Origin: Deltaproteobacteria bacterium
Lineage (GTDB): Bacteria > Myxococcota_A > Polyangia > JAAYKL01
Reading direction: 5' to 3'
Assembly (NCBI GenBank): GCA_030595125.1
Contig: JAUVDV010000031.1
Coordinates: 1-53,884, forward strand
Length of the DNA: 53,884 nt
Shown here: in pieces, positions 15,951-24,640 of the stretch
How the letters are laid out: each line of letters opens with the position of its first letter
How positions within the stretch are numbered: the stretch's first letter is position 1
Made by a program: the position numbers and the translations under genes
Notes under the pieces: generated by a model
What the model was told of the DNA's origin: nothing
The model's input: the letters and a program-made list of their open reading frames with translations, nothing else
The model's database searches: none

Positions 15951-16850
15951 ATGAGCGATTACGAGCACAAGATTAGCAATCATTGGATAAATCGCGACAA
16001 CTATAAGAATCTAATGACAACACTGGAGCGCGGGGGGGCCTCCGTGGACGATCTGGACATCGACAAGCTTTCCTCCAGGGATCAGATGCACGCGGGACTC
16101 CTGGATGCTACAAAAACGTTCGTCGAGTGGATTGATCTGAAACCCGGATCTTCAGTCCTGGATCTGGGATCCGGACTCGGGGGTTCGGCTCGTTTCCTGG
16201 CGTCCGCATGCAAAGCGACAGTGACAGCAGTCGACTTGTGTCCTGAACTGAATGAAGCGGCAGCCAGGATCACGCGACACCTGGGTCTGGATGACATGAT
16301 CGACCATCATTGCATGGATGTGACGGCGCATTGCGACCTGAAAACCGGCGGGTTCGATCTGGTCTGGATACAGCACGTGGACATGCAGGTTGCAAACAAG
16401 TCGGAGCTGTACACCTGTGCCGCCGAGCACCTGGCAAAAGGGGGAAGAATCGTCTGGCACGATTGGCTTGCGGGGCCCGGAGGTCCCGTGATCTGGCCGC
16501 TGTTCTGGAGCGCTGACGGGGAGATCTCGTTTCTCGCCGACAGGGAGGAGTTCACGAACCTGCTGAAATCGGCCGGGCTCGAGATCTCTCGGCTAGAACC
16601 GATACCCGACCTGACCACCTCCTGGTTTGAAAAATCACGCATTGGGCTTTCGAGGGTGATCTCGAAAATGCGATCCTCCGGATCCACTTCTTCAAAGCCG
16701 GCCGGGATGGGGTCGAAGCTGCAGTCTTTCGAGTCCCTCGCCACCGAAGTGGATAACGCCCTGATCAACATCAGGGAAGAAAGACTAATCCCGTTCTTCG
16801 GAGAGGCCTGCCCCTACGAAAATATCTCCGCAAGAAGAACAGTCGCATAG
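15951..16850 (+). CDS. Class I SAM-dependent methyltransferase
   Basis: A 299-residue methyltransferase. The SAM-binding motif I is VLDLGSGLGGSARFLA (about residues 64-79), followed by the acidic residue in VTAVDLCPELN and motif IV-like FDLVWIQHVDMQV. The layout resembles sarcosine/dimethylglycine and ubiE-like small-molecule methyltransferases (HDWLAGPGGPVIWPLFW is near the expected substrate region), but the substrate cannot be assigned. The start at 15951 was chosen because the region before it contains the REP-like 20-mer and no coding signal. The 3' end overlaps the convergent truD gene by 37 bases, so both C-termini share DNA on opposite strands. Confidence 0.88.
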   Translation: MSDYEHKISNHWINRDNYKNLMTTLERGGASVDDLDIDKLSSRDQMHAGLLDATKTFVEWIDLKPGSSVLDLGSGLGGSARFLASACKATVTAVDLCPELNEAAARITRHLGLDDMIDHHCMDVTAHCDLKTGGFDLVWIQHVDMQVANKSELYTCAAEHLAKGGRIVWHDWLAGPGGPVIWPLFWSADGEISFLADREEFTNLLKSAGLEISRLEPIPDLTTSWFEKSRIGLSRVISKMRSSGSTSSKPAGMGSKLQSFESLATEVDNALINIREERLIPFFGEACPYENISARRTVA

Positions 16851-18028
16851 CAGCCGGCCGGGAGGGTGAAGCTCATTTCGATGTACCCCCCGTGCTCGTC
16901 TTCGCCGGCCTGCGCTTGGGGATCGGTGAAGATAAAACGAAGAGGTCGCCTGCCCCCCGTGCATTTGAGAGGGCCGGAACCGGGAAAGTCCTCCATGGAC
17001 AGACCCTCCCGGTCAAGCAGGGCCTTCTCGCGAGCACCCGGCTCCCCTGACGGCCAGGACATCTTCTTGCCGTACATCGGACCGGAGGGAGAGATTTCGA
17101 GTCTGGAGGCGCGCAGATTCTCGGCATTCTCGTCATCGACCGTGAAAACCACTCCCTTGTCGTGCTTCCACGCGAGATCGCCGACCTCCATCACGTTCAG
17201 CCGGTCTATCCGTTCCGCCACAATGTGATTGAACAGATAGGACTGGTAGGCTGAAGCGTAAAGACGCAGCATTCGCTTGTCCGACGCCATGATCGCGCGC
17301 CTGGGCTCATCCGGGCGACGCGACAGAGTCATACATAATCGGGCATTGTCCGAGAGTCCTCTGGGCCACGCCGCCGCCGATTCTTCCAGTTTTCCATCCT
17401 CGAATAGCTTCCTGGCACTCAGTTCCTCTCCACTATCCGAGCTGCGAGGCGAACCGCACACCAGTTTCACGGCTTTCTCGAAATCTCCCTGCATCAACGC
17501 GCGGCCCACTTCCCACGTGTCTCCCCTCAAACCGAATCGCTGTGGTCCGAAGTAATTGGGAACACCGCGCTCGTGAAGCTCCGCCAGCATGTCCCTCACC
17601 TGATCGATCCGCTCCGGTTCAGTATTGCGCACCCTTATAACGAAGCGGTTTCCCCTGAGGTGACCTATCTTGAGCTTGTTTCGATGGCGTTTGACCCACA
17701 GAACCCGAATTCCGGGAATATCGATGGCGAGCACCCGGTCGGGGTCGACATGCTCCAGGCTCATCATCTGACGGGTGACTCCTCGGGCATCCTTCATCCC
17801 CGCGATGCCGATGCCGGACGACTTGACACCGAGGGCCCCGCCGATCTTCCGAACCGCGCGCATGGTGGAAATACCGCGTTTCTCGACGCCGAAGTAAACG
17901 TGGTCTCCTTCTCCCCCCGGCTCGTACGCCGGGATCTCTTCCACCACGAAATCCTCGTGCCGCTCCTTGATTACACCGGGAATCAGTGAATATTTTTTCG
18001 AAAGACCAGACCGTTTGCTAACATCCAT
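16814..18028 (-). CDS. truD: tRNA pseudouridine(13) synthase TruD
   Basis: A 404-residue enzyme that converts U13 of certain tRNAs to pseudouridine. The family motifs are present: HEDFVVEEIP near the N-terminus (about residue 24), the catalytic Asp in GMKDARGVTRQ (about residue 79), then HRNKLKIGHLRGNRFVIRVR and NYFGPQRFG (about residue 159). The length is a little above the E. coli protein. It is divergent from plsB with an 80-base gap and converges with an overlap on the methyltransferase gene. A weak site (TGGAGA) lies directly before the ATG and a GGGAGG lies further upstream. Confidence 0.95.
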   Translation of the reverse strand: MDVSKRSGLSKKYSLIPGVIKERHEDFVVEEIPAYEPGGEGDHVYFGVEKRGISTMRAVRKIGGALGVKSSGIGIAGMKDARGVTRQMMSLEHVDPDRVLAIDIPGIRVLWVKRHRNKLKIGHLRGNRFVIRVRNTEPERIDQVRDMLAELHERGVPNYFGPQRFGLRGDTWEVGRALMQGDFEKAVKLVCGSPRSSDSGEELSARKLFEDGKLEESAAAWPRGLSDNARLCMTLSRRPDEPRRAIMASDKRMLRLYASAYQSYLFNHIVAERIDRLNVMEVGDLAWKHDKGVVFTVDDENAENLRASRLEISPSGPMYGKKMSWPSGEPGAREKALLDREGLSMEDFPGSGPLKCTGGRRPLRFIFTDPQAQAGEDEHGGYIEMSFTLPAGCYATVLLAEIFS

Positions 18029-18110
18029 TCTCCAGGAACCTCCCTTTCACTTTTCGATTTTATCAAATAAGTAGTACCATTCGTTCGGCCGATTATTACC
18101 AGGATTGCGG

Positions 18111-20669
18111 ATGAAGAATATCAGAAAACCGACAGTCATAGTCAGCTGGTGGCTTTCGATAATCGAGGTCATCCTCGTTCGTTATGTCAAGATCAACGAG
18201 GAGTGGATTCGGCGGGTACGTGATGCGGCCTCCAGAGGCCCCGTGGTCTTCGTCATGCGCAACAGGAGCATGATAGATCTCCTTTGCCTCCGGGGCCTTT
18301 GCAAACGACACAATCTTCCTACCCTGGGGTTCGTCTCCGGAATATCGCCGTTCCTCTTCCTTCCCTGGTGGAGATGGCTCCTCGCCCTGTTCAGACGAAG
18401 ACTGCCTGATCGACAGCGGCGGCGCCTTGTCGACACCTTTCAGACCGGCGGGAGCGCGCTCGTGTTCCTCAGAAGACCGGCCTATCGCGGCGCCCTCGGC
18501 AGCCGCCCGGTGAAGATAGACGGGATCAGGCTGGCCGTGGAGGCACAGGATGAAGTTGGCGGACCCGTGCTGGCGCTGCCGACGGTCTTTCTGTGGGGCG
18601 AAGGCGCCATGCATCGACTCCCCCGAACCTTCGACTTCATGCTCGGCACCAACGAGTACCCGCGCCTCCTCCGGTCCCTGTGGCTCCTGGTGCGCCGCCG
18701 TTCGGTTCACGGCGCATGGGTGGAGGACCCGCTCGATCTCGCCGCCATCCGCGAGGAGCGAAAAGTGGATAACGAGGCCCTGCCCGGCGTGATCAGAGCC
18801 GGGGTCGGGCGCGGAGTGGAAAAGATACGCCGGCTTCGCCTCGGTGGGCTGACCAAACCGTCCTCCCGGGTGAAGGAGGAGGTAGTGAGGAGCGGTCGGC
18901 TCATGGAGGAGCTTCGAACGATCGCGCAGGACGAGGGGATCCCCGAGCAGGAAATCGTTCCTCGCACCAGGGACATCATCAACAAGCTGGCCACTGACTT
19001 CAAACCCAGAGTTATCACGTTCTTCGCGGCGCTCATGGCCTTTGTCTGGCGCAAGATATTCAACGGCCTCGACGTGCGTCCGCAGGACTTCGAAAACCTG
19101 CGCGCGGCGGTCGCGAAAGGGCCCTTGCTCATCCTTCCGGACCATAAAAGCCATATCGACTACCTGGCCATCTCCCAGGTCATGCAGGACGCCAATATCA
19201 TGCTCCCGCACATCGCCGCCGGGGACAACCTGTCCTTCTGGCCCCTCGGCCCCCTCTTCCGTTCCTCCGGAGCGTTCTTCATCCGGCGCAAGTTTATCAA
19301 CAACCGCTTCTACACGGCGGTGGTCAACGCCTATGTCCGGCGCCTGATTTACGAAGGCTACGCCATCGAGGTGTTTATCGAGGGCGGGAGGTCCAGGACC
19401 GGCAAGCTCCTGAGACCCAAGCTCGGCATACTGGAAATGACACTGCGCGCAATGGTCTCCACTCCAAGCCGCAATCCCGGCATCATGCCAACCTTCATCG
19501 GATACGACCACGTTATCGAGGAACGATCATACGTGAGGGAATCCGAGGGAAGAAAGAAGAAGAGCGAGAGCGTCGGCGGGCTCATGACGACACCGCGAGT
19601 CCTGTTCAATCGTTACGGTCGCCTGTACGTCAGAACCGGGGAGTTCTTCACCATCCAGCAGATCATCGACGAGATGGGCTACTCCCGTGAGGATCTTCAC
19701 CAGGGCCAGGTGAGGCGCGCCGTCTCTCTGAAAGCGGCGATGCGCACTCTTGAGGAAATCAACCGTATTGCAGTGGCCACTCCCGCAGCCATTCTTGCCA
19801 CGGCCCTTCTCGCCCAACCGGACTCGAGCATCACCCGTTCCAGATTGCGCAAACTCTCCGTGCAGCTCGTCGAGTTCCTCAGAAAGCAAGGGGTCGGTCT
19901 GAGCGATAAGGTCGAGGAATGGAACGGAGAGATGGAGGGACGCCGCGACTCCCTGAACAAGGCCATCAGTATTTTCGTGAAGGATGGTCGCCTGAAGATT
20001 GTCGAAAAGGGAGACGACCCTGTATACGAGATCAAGCAGGATCAACGCCTGCCAATGGACTACTACAAAAACAACATCATCCACTTCTTCGTGCCGTCTG
20101 CTCTCATAGCGGCAAGCTGCCTCGGGGCCGGCGACCAGGGCATTTCTGTGGACGAAGCGCGCGAAAACTTCGCCCTCGCCTGTCGGATCTACCGATGGGA
20201 GTTTTTTATGCCCGAGTTCAGCGCAAGCCGCGAGGATGCATTCAACGCCGAGGTAGACGTACTCGTCGACAATGGAATCCGTGCTCTTGAAACGAGCGAC
20301 CTTATCTCACGCAAAGAAGACAGGTTGCACGTCCGGGACAGGGAAGAAACACAACTGCTGGCGAACATCCTGCTCAACTTCCACGAGATCTATCTCTCTG
20401 CCCTGCGAACCCTGAGGTCGAGAGTTATCGGAGACGTGACAGGCGACCTGTCGCGCCTCGCGCGTACCGACTTCGAGAGAACCATCGGCGACGGCGAGTT
20501 CACCAAACCCGAGGGGAAGACACGGATAAACCTCCAGAACGCCTTCCAGTCTTTCAAGGATTTAAAGATCAATCGACCCACGGCCGACCAGCACCCCTTC
20601 GACAAGGGAGAACTCGGAGACCGTCTGATCAAGCTTCTCGAAAACGCAATAGGAGAAAAGACCCCTTGA
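18111..20669 (+). CDS. plsB: Glycerol-3-phosphate acyltransferase, PlsB type
   Basis: An 852-residue membrane-associated acyltransferase for the first step of phospholipid synthesis (acyl-CoA or acyl-ACP to glycerol-3-phosphate sn-1). All four acyltransferase blocks are visible: DHKSHIDYLAISQVM (His-X4-Asp, about residue 344), GAFFIRRKF, FIEGGRSRTGKLLRPKLG, and MPTFIGYDHVIEERSY. The length is close to PlsB of E. coli (about 800). An AGGA lies six bases before the ATG at 18111; an upstream TTG is less likely. The last codons and the stop lie in the first unit of a 43-bp tandem repeat, which may act as its 3' end signal. Confidence 0.93.
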   Translation: MKNIRKPTVIVSWWLSIIEVILVRYVKINEEWIRRVRDAASRGPVVFVMRNRSMIDLLCLRGLCKRHNLPTLGFVSGISPFLFLPWWRWLLALFRRRLPDRQRRRLVDTFQTGGSALVFLRRPAYRGALGSRPVKIDGIRLAVEAQDEVGGPVLALPTVFLWGEGAMHRLPRTFDFMLGTNEYPRLLRSLWLLVRRRSVHGAWVEDPLDLAAIREERKVDNEALPGVIRAGVGRGVEKIRRLRLGGLTKPSSRVKEEVVRSGRLMEELRTIAQDEGIPEQEIVPRTRDIINKLATDFKPRVITFFAALMAFVWRKIFNGLDVRPQDFENLRAAVAKGPLLILPDHKSHIDYLAISQVMQDANIMLPHIAAGDNLSFWPLGPLFRSSGAFFIRRKFINNRFYTAVVNAYVRRLIYEGYAIEVFIEGGRSRTGKLLRPKLGILEMTLRAMVSTPSRNPGIMPTFIGYDHVIEERSYVRESEGRKKKSESVGGLMTTPRVLFNRYGRLYVRTGEFFTIQQIIDEMGYSREDLHQGQVRRAVSLKAAMRTLEEINRIAVATPAAILATALLAQPDSSITRSRLRKLSVQLVEFLRKQGVGLSDKVEEWNGEMEGRRDSLNKAISIFVKDGRLKIVEKGDDPVYEIKQDQRLPMDYYKNNIIHFFVPSALIAASCLGAGDQGISVDEARENFALACRIYRWEFFMPEFSASREDAFNAEVDVLVDNGIRALETSDLISRKEDRLHVRDREETQLLANILLNFHEIYLSALRTLRSRVIGDVTGDLSRLARTDFERTIGDGEFTKPEGKTRINLQNAFQSFKDLKINRPTADQHPFDKGELGDRLIKLLENAIGEKTP

Positions 20670-20897
20670 AGGTCGATGAACCTCTTTGCAATGAGCCGGA
20701 CGGACCCCCTGGGAGGCGATGAACCTCTTGGCAATGAGACGGGTTGACCTCCTGGGGGTCGATGTGCCTCTTGGTGAAGAGCCCGTCGGACCCCCTGGGG
20801 CGGATGAGCCTCTTTGCAATGAGCCTGGTTGACCCCTTCAGGGTCGATGTGCCTCTTGGTGAAGACCAATATCGACCCCTTGGGGGTCGATTTGCCC
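20660..20897 (+). repeat. 43-bp tandem repeat with palindromic core
   Basis: Five full units (starts 20660, 20703, 20746, 20789, 20831) and a partial sixth at 20874, spaced 43, 43, 43, 42 and 43 bases. Each begins with a near-palindrome of the form GACCCCYTGGGGGTCGATG, able to form a hairpin, and continues with CCTCTTKG. Two unit subtypes (TTGCAATGAGCC-like and TTGGTGAAGA-like) occur in the order A A B A B. The first unit contains the plsB stop. The period is not a multiple of three, so it is not coding. From 20898 to 21040 I see nothing recognisable. Confidence 0.9.
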
Positions 20898-21040
20898 AAT
20901 GTATTCAATGTTTTTTGTCGATTGCCCGACTGAATTACATTAAAGCTGTAACTTATTGGCCCTTTACCGTGTTTCGACCCCTCAGCCCCTGATCGAAAGA
21001 GCTGATCGAAAGAGTAGGAGTCATTTTGAGGGGGTTCATC

Positions 21041-21508
21041 CTAAGGGTCCGGAGGTTGGTCGATAGTCAGAAATAGCTCTTCAGCCTTGAAATTCTTCTC
21101 CGAATCGCAATGGGATCCGTTGCACCAATAGACCTCAAACTCTGGTTCCATGGTTTTGGATGCGAGAAGGACACCTCCGGAGCGAACCTCCACATCAATG
21201 GTCGCCGGCAGATTTTTCACGTCGATATGGCGCGCCAGATTCACCTGCGCCATGAATCCGTCAACTATCGTGCACGATGTGTCGCACTTGGCCTGACCAT
21301 CGCTCGTATGCTCGATATCAAATTCAAATTCGCCAGAAACACCGTTCGAAGTGGTAAACGTCACATTGTATAAAGCTTCCGAAATGGGCTCTTCCCACTC
21401 TTGATATATTTGTAAGTATAGAGTGTTGTGGCAAGCCCTCAGCGTGCACTCATAGGAGCATTGTATGGATAGCACGGCGACAAAAAGTGCTGCGATCATC
21501 TGTTTCAT
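21041..21508 (-). CDS. Small Cys-containing lipoprotein
   Basis: A 155-residue predicted lipoprotein. The signal MKQMIAALFVAVLSIQCSYE gives Cys17 as the lipid site. The mature protein is beta-rich with Cys pairs (CTLRACHN, AKCDTSCTIV and CNGSHC). The family is unknown. The strands ALYNVTFTTSNGVSGEFEF and PATIDVEVRSGGVLL suggest an Ig-like or carboxypeptidase-regulatory-like sandwich, which is a guess. It lies between the plsB repeat and the thi operon and is transcribed toward the repeat. Confidence 0.75.
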   Translation of the reverse strand: MKQMIAALFVAVLSIQCSYECTLRACHNTLYLQIYQEWEEPISEALYNVTFTTSNGVSGEFEFDIEHTSDGQAKCDTSCTIVDGFMAQVNLARHIDVKNLPATIDVEVRSGGVLLASKTMEPEFEVYWCNGSHCDSEKNFKAEELFLTIDQPPDP

Positions 21509-21562
21509 GACCCTATTTTACAGGATCTTCTCCCGCAGCGCGGCCATTTTCAGCAGAATCTC

Positions 21563-21763
21563 TCAGCCGCCGCCCATCAGCTTGATCAGCTCGAAGCGAT
21601 CGCCTTCCGTGACGGTTTCGCTCGCATGCCGATCCCGCGTGAGGATCGCTCCGTTCTTTTCGACGATGATGATCGACGCGACTATCCCCAGTTCGGACAG
21701 AAGGCCCGACACGTTAGAGGCTTCGGTTTGCCTTTCCTCGCCGTTGACCTTGATTCCCGTCAT
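21563..21763 (-). CDS. thiS: Sulfur carrier protein ThiS
   Basis: A 66-residue ubiquitin-fold protein that carries sulfur as a C-terminal thiocarboxylate for thiazole synthesis. It has the expected start (IKVNGEERQTE), central IVEKNGAILTRDRHA and the end FELIKLMGGG, whose final Gly is the modified residue. The ATG overlaps the thiH stop by four bases. The activating enzyme ThiF is not in this window, so it must be encoded elsewhere. Last gene of the nadA-thiG-thiH-thiS operon. Confidence 0.93.
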   Translation of the reverse strand: MTGIKVNGEERQTEASNVSGLLSELGIVASIIIVEKNGAILTRDRHASETVTEGDRFELIKLMGGG

Positions 21764-22863
21764 CCGGTCCCTCCGTGCCCGAAGCCTTCATCCCAGTCTT
21801 TCCACACCGGATCGTACCCACGATCCTTCAGTACCCGCGCCACCTGAGCGGGTGATCGCAGATCGACCACCTCGAACTGATCGCCCAGGGAATCGCCACC
21901 GGAGTAGCCTCCCGGCCGCGTGCTCGATCCCGCCGACATCTGGGTAACTCCCAGCGAGATCAAGGCGTCCCGCAGTTCCGGAGGCTCCCGGGTGGACAGC
22001 GCCAGCCCCATTTCCTCGATAAATAGCCGCATGGCGACGAGGATGTGAGTCAGTGTCCTGTCATCGATGGGGTTATTAATGACAAAGTCGTCCGGCACGT
22101 GCTTGAGTCTCGGCATTCCCAATTGAATTCGGCTGCGCCACCATTTCTTCTGGAGTTCGAAAGCGTGGAGGCCGAGCATGAGAGCCTCCTGCCTCCAGGG
22201 AGCCAGTCCCCAGAGGGCTCCCAGCGTGAGCGTGTGGATCCCGGCGGCGCCGGCTCGATCCAGGGTGCTCAGCCTGTGTTCGAAATCCTCCTTGGGTCCG
22301 CCGTCGTGCAGTTGTTTATAGATTTCGTGGTCGTAGGTCTCCTGGTACAGCGTCACACCGTCCAGACCGGCCGAGGCGAGTCTGAGGTAGTCGTCTGTGG
22401 AGAGCGCCGCGACTTCGATGGAGACGTGGGACATGAATGTCTTGAGGCGGGTTATTGCCTGCGCGAGGTAGTCCACATCCACATCCCTCGGAGCGTCTCC
22501 GGAAACAAGAAGGACGTGCTTCATTCCACTGGACGCAATCACACGACATTCCTCAACGATCTCTTCCAGAGACAGAGAGGCCCGAGGGATCTTCGCATCT
22601 CGCCTGAACCCGCAATACGGACAGCGCCCCGAGCAGTGGTTCGAAAGATAGAGCGGCATGTAGAGCCCGATGGTCCTGCCGAAGTTCCGCAGTGACGCAG
22701 CGCGCGCGGCAACGGCCATCTCTTCCAGGCAGGAATCGGCTCCGGGAGATAGAAGGAGCGCCAGGTCCGCGCTGCTCTTTCGCCCTCTGCCTATCGCGCC
22801 CCTGACCGGTTCGGGATGTTCGTTCGCGAGCAGATCTTTCAATTTGTCGGAAATGACCGGCAT
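21760..22863 (-). CDS. thiH: Dehydroglycine synthase ThiH (radical SAM)
   Basis: A 367-residue radical-SAM tyrosine lyase giving dehydroglycine for thiazole formation. The iron-sulfur motif is NHCSGRCPYCGFRRD (about residues 74-88; CxxxCxxC). The family sequence HVLLVSGDAPRDVDVDYL follows, then GVTLYQETYDHEIY and the C-terminal SAGSSTRPGGYSGG. The anaerobic-type ThiH rather than the oxidase ThiO suggests growth at low oxygen, an inference. It is directly adjacent to thiG and overlaps thiS, so the three are coupled. Confidence 0.95.
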   Translation of the reverse strand: MPVISDKLKDLLANEHPEPVRGAIGRGRKSSADLALLLSPGADSCLEEMAVAARAASLRNFGRTIGLYMPLYLSNHCSGRCPYCGFRRDAKIPRASLSLEEIVEECRVIASSGMKHVLLVSGDAPRDVDVDYLAQAITRLKTFMSHVSIEVAALSTDDYLRLASAGLDGVTLYQETYDHEIYKQLHDGGPKEDFEHRLSTLDRAGAAGIHTLTLGALWGLAPWRQEALMLGLHAFELQKKWWRSRIQLGMPRLKHVPDDFVINNPIDDRTLTHILVAMRLFIEEMGLALSTREPPELRDALISLGVTQMSAGSSTRPGGYSGGDSLGDQFEVVDLRSPAQVARVLKDRGYDPVWKDWDEGFGHGGTG

Positions 22864-23634
22864 TTACTCCAAGAACCCTGTCAACGGCGACGATGCGCGC
22901 GCTTGTGTGCTGGTGGCCCCGGGACCCGCCAACCTGGCAACCCTGCCCGCCTCCGTGCCCAGCCGAAACGCCCGCGCCATTGCTACCGGATCTTCTGCGA
23001 TCGCCAGAGCTGTATTTACCAGAACCGCGTCCGCGCCGAGTTCCATTGCCTCCGAGGCATGACTGGGCAGACCGAGCCCGGCGTCCACCACAACAGGGAC
23101 CGAGGCCTGGTCCACTATTATCTCCACGGCGTCCCTTGTTCGCACTCCGAGCCCGGTGCCGATGAGGCTCCCGAGGGGCATCAACGCAGCGGTGCCCGCA
23201 TCCTCGAGCCTCCTGGCGAGTATGGGATCGGCGGGCATGTACGGGAGAACAGTGAAGCCTTCCTTTACCAGGATCTCCGCCGCCTTCAGAGTCTCCACCG
23301 GATCCGGCAGGAGGGTTCTATGATCCGGAGTGACCTCGAGCTTGATCCACGGCTCCAGCCCCCCCGCTACCGCGATGCGAGCAAGTCTGACCGCTTCCGT
23401 TGCATCCCGCGCGCCGGAAGTATTCGGCAGCAACAGGTATTTCCCGGGATCGATCATGCTGAGCATGTCGTCATCGGGTTTTGAAAGGTCCACTCTGCGA
23501 AGAGCGACCGTCACTATCTCGGCTCCGGATTCCTCGATGGCATCTCGCATCAGATCGGAACTCGCAAACTTGCCCGTTCCGACCATCAGACGTGAACGGA
23601 AGCTTCGGCCCGCAATTGTCAATCGATCATTCAT
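22864..23634 (-). CDS. thiG: Thiazole synthase ThiG
   Basis: A 256-residue TIM-barrel enzyme that joins 1-deoxyxylulose-5-phosphate, dehydroglycine and ThiS sulfur into the thiazole. It has the typical start ([20 protein letters not shown]), the Schiff-base Lys in [10 protein letters not shown] (about residue 96) and the phosphate site [13 protein letters not shown], then [20 protein letters not shown]. Full length. Its ATG overlaps the nadA stop by one base (TGATG). Confidence 0.96.
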   Translation of the reverse strand: MNDRLTIAGRSFRSRLMVGTGKFASSDLMRDAIEESGAEIVTVALRRVDLSKPDDDMLSMIDPGKYLLLPNTSGARDATEAVRLARIAVAGGLEPWIKLEVTPDHRTLLPDPVETLKAAEILVKEGFTVLPYMPADPILARRLEDAGTAALMPLGSLIGTGLGVRTRDAVEIIVDQASVPVVVDAGLGLPSHASEAMELGADAVLVNTALAIAEDPVAMARAFRLGTEAGRVARLAGPGATSTQARASSPLTGFLE

Positions 23635-24569
23635 CAGAGCTCCTCCACGGGCGTGATCGGCCCGTCCTCGAACATCCTCATGACCGATACGGCCGCCCTT
23701 TTCGCCGTGGATTCGTCAACCACAATCCTGGGCGAGAGCCGATCGAGCGCGTCGCGAATCTTCTCTAGGGTGCAAAGCTTCATGTCGGAGCATACCGCCT
23801 CCTCGAGCATCGGGATGAATTTTCTGGACGGGTTCTCCTTGCGAAGCCTGTGTAACAAGCCCGGCTCCGTGCCGACGATGAACTCTGTCGCGTTACTACC
23901 GGCCGCAAAAGAACACATTCCTCCGGTGCTCAGCACCTGATCGGCGGCATCGCACACTTCCTCGACACACTCCGGATGAACCATGACCACAGCCTCGGGA
24001 TGGAGATCCTTTCCGCTGGAGATCAACTCCGCCGAGAACCTGTTGTGAACCGGACAGTACCCTGGCCACAGGTGCATCTCGCGCCGCGAAACCTTCATCA
24101 CCTGTGCACCGAGATAACGATCGGGCACAAAGATTATCTCCCGGTCCCTCGGAACCCTGCCAACGATATCCACGGCGTTGGAAGATGTGCAACAGGCGTC
24201 GCTGACCGCCTTGACCGCAGCCGTGCTGTTCACGTAGCAGATCACCACAGCCCCCGGATGCTCGTTCTTCATCTCGAGCACTGCGGACGCATCGGCCATA
24301 TCCGCCATGGGACATCCGGCGTTCTCGTCGGGAAGAAGAACTACCTTCTCCGGCGCCAGCAGCGAGGCGGTCTCGGCCATGAAGTGCACTCCGCAGAACA
24401 CCACAACCCCGGCATCGTTCTGCCGCGCCTCGCGGGCCAGCTCCAGGGAATCCCCGGCGAAGTCCGCAATATCCTGCACCTCCGTACGCTGGTAGTTGTG
24501 GGCCATGATGACGGCGCCGCGCTCCCTTTTCAACGAAGCGATGGATTCTCTCAAGGATTTCTCGTGCAT
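23634..24569 (-). CDS. nadA: Quinolinate synthase NadA
   Basis: A 311-residue enzyme that condenses iminoaspartate with dihydroxyacetone phosphate to quinolinate in NAD synthesis, using a 4Fe-4S cluster. The three cluster Cys are in [21 protein letters not shown] and [14 protein letters not shown]. Other signatures are [19 protein letters not shown] and [10 protein letters not shown]. The short form (about 300 residues) is usual outside enterobacteria. It is the first gene of an operon with thiG, thiH and thiS. nadB and nadC are not in the window. I see no TPP-riboswitch signature in the short upstream region. Confidence 0.96.
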   Translation of the reverse strand: MHEKSLRESIASLKRERGAVIMAHNYQRTEVQDIADFAGDSLELAREARQNDAGVVVFCGVHFMAETASLLAPEKVVLLPDENAGCPMADMADASAVLEMKNEHPGAVVICYVNSTAAVKAVSDACCTSSNAVDIVGRVPRDREIIFVPDRYLGAQVMKVSRREMHLWPGYCPVHNRFSAELISSGKDLHPEAVVMVHPECVEEVCDAADQVLSTGGMCSFAAGSNATEFIVGTEPGLLHRLRKENPSRKFIPMLEEAVCSDMKLCTLEKIRDALDRLSPRIVVDESTAKRAAVSVMRMFEDGPITPVEEL

Positions 24570-24640
24570 TCTTCGCTCCGACTTAAAGCCCTATCCGAGC
24601 CGTCATTGAGCGATAGGCATACTCCCAAGAATGAAGCAGA

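Noticed and set aside
18096-19511. 471-residue frame antisense to plsB
   Set aside because: PlsB motifs fix the plus strand as coding; the antisense product has no recognisable domain or signal.
20660-20897. CRISPR-like array of repeats and spacers
   Set aside because: The segments between the palindromes are themselves repeats of two types, no cas gene is near, and the unit is a simple tandem repeat.
20390-20908. 172-residue minus-strand frame across the 43-bp repeat
   Set aside because: The repeat period is not a multiple of three and the frame is partly antisense to plsB; the product is low-complexity.
24570-24640. Thiamine riboswitch before nadA-thiGHS
   Set aside because: The conserved CUGAGA and ACCUGAUC elements are not present in the short upstream region.
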